Part shown: one piece after another, positions 1-5,531 of the stretch
How the letters are laid out: every line of letters begins with the position of its first letter
Numbering within the stretch: the stretch's first letter is position 1
DNA from: Mycobacteriaceae bacterium
Lineage (GTDB): Bacteria > Actinomycetota > Actinomycetes > Mycobacteriales > Mycobacteriaceae
Assembly (NCBI GenBank): GCA_013362555.1
Contig: JABFVX010000389.1
Span: 1 to 6,874, forward strand
Length of the DNA stretch: 6,874 nt
Direction of reading: 5' to 3'
The notes under the pieces: model-generated
Database searches by the model: none
What the model was told of the DNA's origin: nothing
The model's input: the letters and a program-made list of their open reading frames with translations, nothing else
Translations under genes and position numbers: made by a program

Positions 1-177
1 GGCCGTGACGCCGAGTTCCTCGGCGAGCTCGCGGCGCAGCGCCTCCTGCGGAGTCTCGCCGAACTCGACCTTGCCGCCGGGCAGCTCCCACTGCCCGGCC
101 AACTCGGGCGGGGTGCGGCGCTGCGCGACCAGCAGCCTGCCCGCCTCGACCACCGCAGCCGCGGCGACCTCCCTCAC
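1..177 (-). CDS. mutT2: MutT2-like Nudix hydrolase, N-terminal 59 codons (partial)
   Basis: This is a nucleotide pyrophosphohydrolase of the MutT/Nudix family, cut by the window edge, so its C-terminal half is missing. The first 59 residues hold a complete Nudix box, GX5EX7REUXEEXGU: G35, E41, R49-E50-L51, E53-E54, G56-V57. It follows a typical MutT lead-in (LLVAQRRTPPELAGQWELPG). E50, E53 and E54 are the expected metal ligands. The PPELAGxWELPGGKV wording and the position beside pimE match M. tuberculosis MutT2, known as a dCTP/CTP pyrophosphatase acting in nucleotide-pool sanitation; this comparison is from memory. The GTG start (177-175) overlaps the TGA of pimE (176-174) as GTGA, so the two genes are probably translationally coupled. 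The family is certain. Assignment to MutT2 rather than another MutT paralogue is likely but rests on half a protein. Confidence 0.85.
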   Translation of the reverse strand, partial: MREVAAAAVVEAGRLLVAQRRTPPELAGQWELPGGKVEFGETPQEALRRELAEELGVTA

Positions 178-1388
178 GCCGCGGCCGGGGCCGCGCGGTC
201 CCTGCGGCCGGTGCGGATGAGCCAGCCGTAGGTGAGCAGCACGCCGACCGCATCCACCGCGCCCGCCCACGCCAGCGGCCCGGGACGTGAGATAGGCCAG
301 ATCGAATCCTGGAAATAGCTGAGCTGGCCGGGTATGCCGATCATGACGTCGAGGAACCAGTACGCGGCGACCACCGCCGCGCCGCGCCGCTGCCAGGCGC
401 CGCTGCACGCCACCCACAACAGCAGCGGCACCAGCCACACCCAGTGGTGGGTCCACGAGATGGGCGAGGCCATCAGGCCGAATAGCTGCACGATCAGCAG
501 CTGCCCCAGCCGATCTTCGGAATCCAATGCGCGCCAGGCGAATATCGCCAGCACGGCGGTCACGGTGACAGCCGCGATCCACCACGGCCCGCTCTGCACG
601 TCGTGGCCGAGGATGCGGCTCAGCGCACCGCGCAGCGACTGATTCTGCACCGATCCAACCGGGCCGATCCGGGAGGCGTCGCCGAGCAGGGTGCCGAAAT
701 AGGTCTTCGCCTCCGGGCCGACCACCAGGTAACTCAGGCCGACTGTCCCGGCGAACACCGCCGCCGACCACGCCACCGTCGCCCAGTTCCGGCGGGCCAA
801 GAAGTAGAAGCCGGTCACCGCGGGCGTCAGCTTGATCCCCGCGACGACGCCCACCAGCAGCCCGGACAGCCACCACCGCGCGGCGACCGCGGCCGCCATC
901 CCCGCCAGCGCCAGGAAGACGTTGACCTGCCCGTAGTCCAGCGTGCTGCGCACCGGCTCGGCCCACATGCCCACGGCGGTGCCCAGCATCGCGATCCGCG
1001 CGGACCGCGGCTGCCGGTGCGTGCCGAGCAGCCGCTGCGCGAGCCGCAGCAGCGCGTAGAGCCCGCCGATGACGGCCAGCTGCCACAGCAGCGCCAGCAC
1101 CTTGAACGGCACGAAGTTCACCAGGTAATGCAGCGGGAAGAACACCAGCGCCGCGAATGGCGGATAGGTGAACGGGAGCGGGAAATCCGGAGTCTGCTCC
1201 GAGTAGGTGTAGTCGTAGAGCCGGTTGTGCAGCAAGGCCGCCGAACCGTCCACGTACACGTGCAGATCCACGACGTTCAGGCCGGTCGGAAGGAGGATGC
1301 CGAGCAGCACCCGGCCCAGCACCGCCGCGGCGAGCAGTGCTGGTGCGGCCCAGAGCAGTCCGGAGAGAACGCGATCACGCTGGACCAA
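174..1388 (-). CDS. pimE: GT87 polyprenol-phosphate-mannose-dependent mannosyltransferase, PimE-like
   Basis: This is a 404-residue integral membrane glycosyltransferase of the GT-C fold (GT87/DUF2029). The family transfers mannose from polyprenyl-phosphate-mannose to envelope glycolipids on the outer face of the plasma membrane. PimE adds an alpha-1,2-mannose during synthesis of the higher phosphatidylinositol mannosides. There are about ten hydrophobic spans, starting at residues 8-33. Family signatures are VVDLHVY (39-45, with D41 in the place of the essential early-loop Asp), FTYPPF (73-78), LDYGQVNVF (150-158), AGIKLTPA (183-190), and SPISWTHHW (308-316). The start is TTG, preceded by AAAGAG nine bases upstream; an in-frame TAG further upstream rules out a long extension. 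The neighbour overlapping its 3' end is mutT2-like and the divergent neighbour is Rv1158c-like, as around pimE in mycobacteria. The family is certain. The PimE assignment rests on synteny and length; another GT87 acting on lipomannan is the alternative. Confidence 0.82.
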   Translation of the reverse strand: MVQRDRVLSGLLWAAPALLAAAVLGRVLLGILLPTGLNVVDLHVYVDGSAALLHNRLYDYTYSEQTPDFPLPFTYPPFAALVFFPLHYLVNFVPFKVLALLWQLAVIGGLYALLRLAQRLLGTHRQPRSARIAMLGTAVGMWAEPVRSTLDYGQVNVFLALAGMAAAVAARWWLSGLLVGVVAGIKLTPAVTGFYFLARRNWATVAWSAAVFAGTVGLSYLVVGPEAKTYFGTLLGDASRIGPVGSVQNQSLRGALSRILGHDVQSGPWWIAAVTVTAVLAIFAWRALDSEDRLGQLLIVQLFGLMASPISWTHHWVWLVPLLLWVACSGAWQRRGAAVVAAYWFLDVMIGIPGQLSYFQDSIWPISRPGPLAWAGAVDAVGVLLTYGWLIRTGRRDRAAPAAA

Positions 1389-1430
1389 GTGCGGCGGCTC
1401 TTTCTGCGGAGTTGGCAGGACAGGGTGTCG

Positions 1431-1436
1431 AGCCTA
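1431..1436 (-). promoter_or_regulatory. possible -10 element for pimE-mutT2
   Basis: On the minus strand, TAGGCT fits the actinobacterial TANNNT -10 pattern and lies 42 bases upstream of the TTG start. The matching -35 position falls within the edge of the intergenic palindrome, with no clear TTGACA. It is a weak sequence-only prediction. Confidence 0.22.
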
Positions 1437-1453
1437 GTCGAGCGATCATTCGA

Positions 1454-1506
1454 TTCCGGAACGACCCGTGGGTTGCGCCCGACGCACGTCACGGGTCATT
1501 CCGGAA
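1454..1506. repeat. palindromic repeat copy 1 (53 bases, divergent promoter region)
   Basis: This is an inverted repeat centred on base 1480. Arms 1454-1477 and 1483-1506 pair at 20 of 24 positions around a five-base apex (CCCGA). The outer ends are TTCCGGAA on both sides, and the core is GACCCGTG/CACGGGTC. Mismatches cluster at the same internal place as in copies 3 and 4 (left GGT opposite right CGT). The outer hexamers differ from the other copies (CCGGAA rather than CCAGAA) but differ in a compensated way, so pairing is kept. It lies between two divergent genes, so here it cannot serve as a 3'-end terminator for either. Confidence 0.9.
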
Positions 1507-1555
1507 GGTCGTCGACACGCGTTCTCGGATCCCCTGCCGCTGCGTGCGCCGTTGT

Positions 1556-1561
1556 TACGCT
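1556..1561 (+). promoter_or_regulatory. possible -10 element for the exported-protein operon
   Basis: TACGCT (in TTGTTACGCT) fits TANNNT and lies 27 bases before the GTG start at 1589, which would give a short leader of about 20 bases. No convincing -35 is visible. The same TTACGCT heptamer occurs at nearly the same distance from the start of the WS/DGAT gene. Confidence 0.3.
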
Positions 1562-1588
1562 CACCCCCTCCGACGAAGGACAGGTCTC

Positions 1589-2347
1589 GTGTTGACGCGT
1601 AGAACTGCCAGGGTCTTCGCCGCGCTCGCGATGTCGGCGAGTGCCGCCGCGGTGTTCCCCGCCTCCGGGGCCGCGGAGAACTCACATGCCGACTTCTCGA
1701 TCGACGCGCTCGCCGCGCTGGTGCCCGCGATCATCGGCGCGGCCGCCGGGCCCGCCGACATCTCCGTCGACCAAGTGCGTTCACCCGCACAGGAGTCGAT
1801 CCTCGGCCAAGCGCGCAGGCTCGCGGACGATCCCGGGCTGCCCGCGCCGGTGAAGCAGATCCTGGTCGCGGTCGTCGCGTTTCTGGACGGGTCCGGCGGG
1901 GGCGGGCCGAAACTGCCGGGCAACGGCCCCAGTATCGCGCAGTTCCTGTATCCCTCGATCGGCAAGGCCTGCATCGGCGACTCGGCGGATTCGGTGGCCA
2001 CCGCTCTGGCCGTGCCGGGCCCGGCCGCCCTGCCGCCGCCGGGTCCGCACAGCGGTCAAGCCGGGTTCGTGTTCACCGCGCTCGGCACCAAGGCCGCCGC
2101 CGCGACCCAGCCGAACCCGATGACGGTCACCTGGCTGAACCTCGACAACCGCCGCACCCAGACCCAGACTCTCACCACGGCCGCGAAGATCAACCCCAAC
2201 GGCCCTGCCACACTGTCGGCCCTCGCCGACACGGGCCCGGGGCGAGTCGTGGCCGTCGTCTCCGGCGGCTTGGTCACCCAGGCCGGCGCGGACCAGACCC
2301 GCACCTGCAGCTTTCTGCCCACCGTGGGCATGTTCACCGTGCACTGA
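1589..2347 (+). CDS. exported two-cysteine protein, Rv1157c/Rv1158c-like
   Basis: This is a 252-residue secreted protein of unknown function. A Sec-type signal peptide is clear: basic start MLTRRTARVF, hydrophobic core at 8-24, and a probable cleavage site near ASGAA (25-29). The RR pair lacks the rest of a Tat motif. The mature part begins with a helical, Ala-rich stretch (38-105), then a Gly/Pro linker (101-113), then a C-terminal domain with FLYPSIGKACIGD (119-131), GFVFTALGTK (159-168), TWLNLDNRRT (181-190), and TCSFLPTVG (239-247). C128 and C240 are its only cysteines and could form a disulfide. The wording and the position divergent from pimE recall the Ala/Pro-rich Rv1157c/Rv1158c proteins of M. 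tuberculosis (from memory). The GTG start was chosen because GAAGGA lies 8 bases upstream and the signal peptide begins there. The open frame extends back to 1337, but that part overlaps pimE and would bury the signal peptide. Confidence 0.85.
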   Translation: MLTRRTARVFAALAMSASAAAVFPASGAAENSHADFSIDALAALVPAIIGAAAGPADISVDQVRSPAQESILGQARRLADDPGLPAPVKQILVAVVAFLDGSGGGGPKLPGNGPSIAQFLYPSIGKACIGDSADSVATALAVPGPAALPPPGPHSGQAGFVFTALGTKAAAATQPNPMTVTWLNLDNRRTQTQTLTTAAKINPNGPATLSALADTGPGRVVAVVSGGLVTQAGADQTRTCSFLPTVGMFTVH

Positions 2348-2372
2348 CCCCGCACCGTCTTCAGGAGGCCTG

Positions 2373-3077
2373 ATGCGCACTACCCGTCGGGAATTACTCG
2401 CCCTGACCTCGGCGCTCGCGGCAGGCGCCCTCGCCGCGCCGCGTGCGGCCGCGGCGCCGGGGATGGGCACGCTGGTGGACTACTCGGGCGGCGTGCCCGG
2501 CGCACAGGCCATCCGGGACGCCGGCCACCTCGGGGCCATCCGCTACGTTTCCGACCGGCGGCCCGGAGCCGAGTGGATGGCGGGCAAGCCGCTGCTCGCC
2601 CGCGAGGCGTCTGACCTGAAAGCCGCCGGCCTCCAGGTGGTTTCGTGCTACCAGTTCGGCAAGGGCGCAACCGCGGACTGGAAGGGCGGCTTCGACGCGG
2701 GCGTGCGGCACGCCCGCCGCGGCCAGGAACTGCACCGCGCCGCGGGCGGCCCGGACAACCGGCCGATCTACGCCTCGATCGACGACAGCCCCACCGCCGC
2801 TCAGTTCGAGAGCCAGATCGCCAAGTACCTCGCGGGCTGGCAGTCCGTCGTCGGCAAGGAGAACACCGGCGTCTACGCCAACGTCCCGACCATCGAGTGG
2901 GCCCGCGCCGCCGGCCTCGGGGCCTGGTACTGGCAACACGACTGGGGCTCGAAGGGCGTCGTGCACCAGGCCGCAAACCTGCACCAACTCCCCCGCGCCT
3001 CCGGCCGCGTCATCGACGGCATCCCGGTCGACATCAACCAGGTCCTCACCCCCGACTTCGGCCAGTGGTGGCGCTGA
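2373..3077 (+). CDS. Tat-exported DUF1906 glycoside-hydrolase-like protein (Rv2525c-like)
   Basis: This is a 234-residue protein with a twin-arginine signal: TTRRELLAL (3-11), an Ala-rich core, and probable cleavage after AAAA near residue 28. The mature part matches the DUF1906/Rv2525c-like family, a TIM-barrel-type fold related to GH25-like glycosidases. Acidic residues on strand ends are visible: VDYSGG (D36), YASIDDSP (D137, D138), and GIPVDINQ (D220). GVYAN (167-171) and WYWQHDWG (185-192) also fit. M. tuberculosis Rv2525c is a Tat substrate of similar length (about 240 residues) linked to the cell wall and beta-lactam response; its enzymatic reaction is not settled. A strong AGGAGG lies 4 bases before the ATG, and the gene starts 25 bases after the preceding stop, so the two are probably co-transcribed and both act outside the membrane. 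Its stop is followed within 5 bases by the composite repeat. Family assignment is strong; catalytic activity is inferred. Confidence 0.88.
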   Translation: MRTTRRELLALTSALAAGALAAPRAAAAPGMGTLVDYSGGVPGAQAIRDAGHLGAIRYVSDRRPGAEWMAGKPLLAREASDLKAAGLQVVSCYQFGKGATADWKGGFDAGVRHARRGQELHRAAGGPDNRPIYASIDDSPTAAQFESQIAKYLAGWQSVVGKENTGVYANVPTIEWARAAGLGAWYWQHDWGSKGVVHQAANLHQLPRASGRVIDGIPVDINQVLTPDFGQWWR

Positions 3078-3081
3078 CCAG

Positions 3082-3287
3082 ACCTCCAGAATGACCCGTG
3101 ACGTGCTATTTCGCGCTGCGAGACGGCGGCCCGAGGAGGCAGCTCGCGTAACACCGCAGGGCCTCGCGAGCAGCGCCATTCAACACCGCGCTGCGAGACG
3201 GCGGCCCGAGGAGGCAGCTCGCGTAACACCGCAGGGCCTCGCGAGCAGCGCCATTCAAGACCGCACGTCACGGGTCATCCTGGAGGT
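3082..3287. repeat. composite palindrome (copy 2): 25-base arms around a structured insert
   Basis: The left arm 3082-3106 and right arm 3263-3287 are inverted repeats with a single mismatch in 25 bases (A3090 versus the position paired with C3279). The arm sequence (CCAGAATGACCCGTGACGTG) is the same family as the 53-base palindromes elsewhere in the window. Instead of a 5-base apex, however, 156 bases lie between the arms, nearly all of it two tandem 75-base units. Both arms are of the ACGTGC type, whereas copies 1, 3 and 4 combine one GTTGCG and one ACGTGC arm. The element begins 5 bases after the DUF1906 stop and ends 59 bases before the likely adaA-alkA start. Confidence 0.88.
3112..3258. 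repeat. two tandem 75-base units, each a hairpin
   Basis: Bases 3112-3183 and 3187-3258 are identical over 72 bases, giving a 75-base period; the linker differs (CAC against GAC after each copy). Within each unit GCGCTGC (3113-3119; 3188-3194) is the exact reverse complement of GCAGCGC (3170-3176; 3245-3251). GGCCC (3128-3132) can pair with GGGCC (3159-3163) inside it. So each unit folds on itself, and the pair sits at the apex of the larger palindrome. The period is a multiple of three, so open frames on both strands run through it with a 25-residue repeat. That is expected by chance in such DNA and is not taken as a gene. Confidence 0.92.
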
Positions 3288-3345
3288 AGGCGTGATGGCC
3301 GATTTCCGCTAGCGCGGGGGCTTGGGCGCTGCCAGAGTGGTCGGT

Positions 3346-4815
3346 GTGATCAATGACTTCGAGAGCTGTTATCGGGCGGTGTCCACTCGGGACGCCCGCT
3401 TCGACGGACAGTTCTACACCGCGGTGCGGACCACCGGGATCTACTGCAGGCCGTCGTGCCCGGCGATCACCCCCAAGCCGGGCAATGTCACGTTCTATCC
3501 GACGGCGGCCGCCGCGCAGCAGGCCGGCTACCGGGCCTGTCGGAGGTGCCTGCCGGATGCCGCGCCGGGATCGCCGCTGTGGAATGTCCGTTCGGACCTG
3601 GCGGCCCGAGCCATGCGGCTGGTCAGGGACGGCGCGGTCGAGCGGGGCGGAGTGCCCGCCTTGGCGGCGGCGCTGGGCTACTCCGTGCGGCAGTTGACCC
3701 GGGTCCTGACGGCCGAACTGGGTGCTGGTCCGCTCGCGCTCGCCCGGGCGCATCGGGCGCACACCGCCCGACTGCTCGTCCAGACCACACGAATGTCGAT
3801 GTCCGACATTGCCTTTGCATCCGGGTTCAGCAGCATCCGGCAGTTCAACGACACTGTCCGCGAGGTCTTCGCCGTGGCGCCGTCGGTGATGCGGGCCGAG
3901 GCGGAGCGCCGCGGCGAGGCCCCCGCCGCGGACGGGACGGTCGTGCTGCGGCTGCCGTACCGGGAACCATACGACGCGGACTGGACTGTGCGGCAGTTGG
4001 CCGCGCACGCCGTCACCGGGCTGGAAGTCGTTTCGCCGCAAGGCTTCACCCGCACCATGCGCACGCCGCACGGATACGCGGTGGTGGGCGTGGACTTCCG
4101 GCCCGGGCATGTGCGCGCGGAGCTGACTCTGCGCGACATGCGCGACCTGGCGCCCGTCGTGGCCCGCCTGCGTCATCTGCTCGATTTGGACGCCGACCCG
4201 GTCGGTATCGACAGCGCGTTGACGGCAGCCGCCGACGGCACGGCACTGCGCATCACCCCGGGCATTCGGCTGGCAGGCGCGGTGGACGGCGCGGAGCTGT
4301 TGTTGCGCACCATGATCGGGCAGCAGTTGTCGGTGGCGGCTGCCGCGACCCACACTGCGCGCCTGGTCACCGCGCTCGGCGAGCCGATCGAGCCTGCGGC
4401 GCCGGATGCAGTGCGGCTGTGGCTGTTCCCGATCGCCGACACGGTCGCCGAGCGCGGCGCGGAAGTGCTCACCGGGCCGGCTCGGCGGATTCAGGCGATC
4501 GTCGAGGCGGCCGAGCAGCTGGCCACTGGGAAACTCGACCTGCATCCGGCACGGCAGGCGGCTGAACTGCGCGAGGAGCTATTGCGACTGCGCGGCGTCG
4601 GCCCGTGGACCGCCGACTACGTGACGATGCGCCTGCTCGCCGATCCCGACGTGCTGCTTTCCACCGACCTGGTGCTGCGCCGCGGCGCCGAGCAGGCCGG
4701 AATCGACCTCGCCGCCAGCGCGCGCTGGGCGCCGTGGCGTTCCTACCTGTCCATGCATCTGTGGAAACACGCCCTCACACCCGTTGCCTCCGAACCGGAA
4801 AGGTTGCCCCGATGA
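3346..4815 (+). CDS. alkA: AdaA-AlkA fusion: methylphosphotriester-sensing activator and 3-methyladenine DNA glycosylase
   Basis: This is a 489-residue multidomain DNA alkylation repair protein. Numbering is from GTG 3346. The Ada zinc domain (about 4-75) has the four cysteines C34, C38, C65 and C68; C34, in GIYCRPSCP, corresponds to the residue of E. coli Ada that accepts a methyl from phosphotriesters. An AraC-type helix-turn-helix pair follows (about 82-184, ending SDIAFASGFSSIRQFNDTVR). The AlkA part (about 198-480) has an HhH-GPD core: LLRTMIGQQLS (319-329), the hairpin LRGVGPWTADY (415-425), and the probable catalytic Asp D441 in LLSTDLVLRR. The layout and length match M. tuberculosis Rv1317c (about 496 residues). 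There is no O6-methylguanine transferase domain; that is the next gene, overlapping by ATGA. GTG 3346 gives MINDFESCYRA, close to the family start; TTG 3322 and GTG 3337 are alternatives and no Shine-Dalgarno decides between them. It is probably self-activated once methylated, but no clear Ada-box was recognised upstream. Confidence 0.93.
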   Translation: MINDFESCYRAVSTRDARFDGQFYTAVRTTGIYCRPSCPAITPKPGNVTFYPTAAAAQQAGYRACRRCLPDAAPGSPLWNVRSDLAARAMRLVRDGAVERGGVPALAAALGYSVRQLTRVLTAELGAGPLALARAHRAHTARLLVQTTRMSMSDIAFASGFSSIRQFNDTVREVFAVAPSVMRAEAERRGEAPAADGTVVLRLPYREPYDADWTVRQLAAHAVTGLEVVSPQGFTRTMRTPHGYAVVGVDFRPGHVRAELTLRDMRDLAPVVARLRHLLDLDADPVGIDSALTAAADGTALRITPGIRLAGAVDGAELLLRTMIGQQLSVAAAATHTARLVTALGEPIEPAAPDAVRLWLFPIADTVAERGAEVLTGPARRIQAIVEAAEQLATGKLDLHPARQAAELREELLRLRGVGPWTADYVTMRLLADPDVLLSTDLVLRRGAEQAGIDLAASARWAPWRSYLSMHLWKHALTPVASEPERLPR

Positions 4816-5321
4816 CCGCCTACTACAGCACCACTGCAACCCATATCGGCCCGTTCACAGCCGTCGTCGACGACGGCGACCAGGTCATCGCCGCAGGCTG
4901 GACTGCCGACGTCAACGCTCTGATCGCCGTGGTCCATCCGACCCTGCGCCCGGACACCCTGCGGCACAGCGACTCTCTCGGCGCGGTCACCAGCGCTGTC
5001 ACCGCCTACCACGACGGAGATGTCCAGGCGATCGACGGCATCCCGGTGCGGCAGCGCTCCGGCGAGTTCCTCGAACACGCCTGGGGTGTTCTCCGCAAAG
5101 TCCCGGCTGGCGAGCCGATCACCTACACCCAATTCGCCGATCTGGCAGGCCGCCCCGCGGCGGTCCGCGCGGCGGCGAGCGCCTGCGCCCGCAACGCCGC
5201 CGCGTTGTTCGTGCCGTGCCACCGCATCGTCCGCACCGACGGCACCCTCGGCGGCTTCCGCTGGGGCCTGCCGGTCAAACGCCAACTCCTCGCCCACGAG
5301 GCAGCCACCACTCAGCCCTAG
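4812..5321 (+). CDS. ogt: methylated-DNA--protein-cysteine S-methyltransferase
   Basis: This is a 169-residue suicide repair protein that takes the alkyl group from O6-alkylguanine (and more weakly O4-alkylthymine) onto its own cysteine. The active site is FVPCHRIV (133-140) with nucleophile C136; H137 and R138 complete the PCHR signature. The conserved substrate-binding part YTQFADLAGRPAAVRAAA (105-122) and the C-terminal GGFRWGLPVKRQLL (147-160) are in place. The usual NP after the recognition helix reads NAA here (128-130), a mild departure. The ATG overlaps the TGA of adaA-alkA as ATGA, with GGAAAGG eight bases upstream inside that gene, so it is translated in the same operon. The open frame extends back to 4605, but only inside alkA. 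M. tuberculosis Ogt has nearly the same length and also follows its adaA-alkA gene. Confidence 0.95.
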   Translation: MTAYYSTTATHIGPFTAVVDDGDQVIAAGWTADVNALIAVVHPTLRPDTLRHSDSLGAVTSAVTAYHDGDVQAIDGIPVRQRSGEFLEHAWGVLRKVPAGEPITYTQFADLAGRPAAVRAAASACARNAAALFVPCHRIVRTDGTLGGFRWGLPVKRQLLAHEAATTQP

Positions 5322-5340
5322 CTCCCCACCGTCCAGAGAT

Positions 5341-5393
5341 GTCCAGAATGACCCATGAGTTGCGCTAGACGCACGTCACGGGTCGTTCAAGAC
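5341..5393. repeat. palindromic repeat copy 3 (53 bases)
   Basis: This is an inverted repeat centred on 5367 with apex CTAGA, beginning 19 bases after the ogt stop. Its arms pair at 18 of 24 positions. Its left arm (5341-5364) is identical to that of copy 4; its right arm differs from copy 4 at the outer end (TTCAAGAC instead of TTCTGGAC), which loses two outer pairs. A partial GTCCAGAG at 5331-5338 just outside looks like an extra fragment of the left arm end. The position suits a 3'-end hairpin for the repair operon, though there is no T-run. Confidence 0.9.
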
Positions 5394-5437
5394 ACTCTTA
5401 ATGCCCACCCTCAGACCCACGGGGACTGGCTCACAGA

Positions 5438-5492
5438 CGTCCAGAATGACCCATGAGTTGCGTTAGGCGCACGTCATGGGTCGTTCTGGACG
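5438..5492. repeat. palindromic repeat copy 4 (best-paired single copy)
   Basis: This is an inverted repeat centred on 5465 with apex TTAGG. The 24-base arms pair at 21 positions, and one further outer pair extends it to CGTCCAGAA...TTCTGGACG. It lies 98 bases after copy 3 in the same orientation, judged by the GTTGCG-left, ACGTGC-right arm types, with 44 unrelated bases between the two. It ends 39 bases before the start of the WS/DGAT-like gene, so it overlaps that gene's expected promoter region. Confidence 0.92.
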
Positions 5493-5497
5493 CTGCT

Positions 5498-5503
5498 TAC
5501 GCT
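5498..5503 (+). promoter_or_regulatory. possible -10 element for the WS/DGAT-like gene
   Basis: TACGCT (in CTTACGCT) fits the TANNNT pattern and lies 28 bases before the GTG start, leaving a leader of about 20 bases. The expected -35 region falls within the right arm of palindrome copy 4 and has no obvious TTGAC-like sequence. Weak prediction, strengthened only slightly by the matching arrangement upstream of the exported-protein operon. Confidence 0.3.
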
Positions 5504-5531
5504 GGCTGGGGGTCTCGGTGACAATGGCCGG

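Noticed and set aside
1337..1588. N-terminal extension of the exported protein back to 1337
   Set aside because: It would overlap the pimE start, run through the palindrome, and place the signal peptide in the interior. GTG 1589 has a Shine-Dalgarno and begins the signal peptide.
603..1595. Long plus-strand open frame antisense to pimE
   Set aside because: Arg/Gln/His-rich composition with no recognisable domain; it is the shadow of a well-supported membrane protein on the other strand.
3082..3287. CRISPR array or insertion sequence
   Set aside because: The repeats are directly adjacent units rather than short repeats with unique spacers, and no Cas or transposase gene is present.
3091..3312. 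73-codon open frame with a 25-residue tandem repeat (and a counterpart on the minus strand)
   Set aside because: It lies in the composite repeat, has no ribosome binding site, and its repeat is only the 75-base DNA period read in frame. Both strands are open, as expected for high-GC DNA. A coding role would need conservation of the reading frame across copies.
3268..4545. 425-codon minus-strand open frame across adaA-alkA
   Set aside because: Low-complexity Arg/Gly/His-rich translation opposite a gene with clear zinc, HTH and HhH-GPD motifs.
5341..5492. Classical intrinsic terminators at the palindromes
   Set aside because: No T-run follows either copy, and a family member also lies between divergent genes. 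Termination at some copies remains possible but is not supported by sequence alone.
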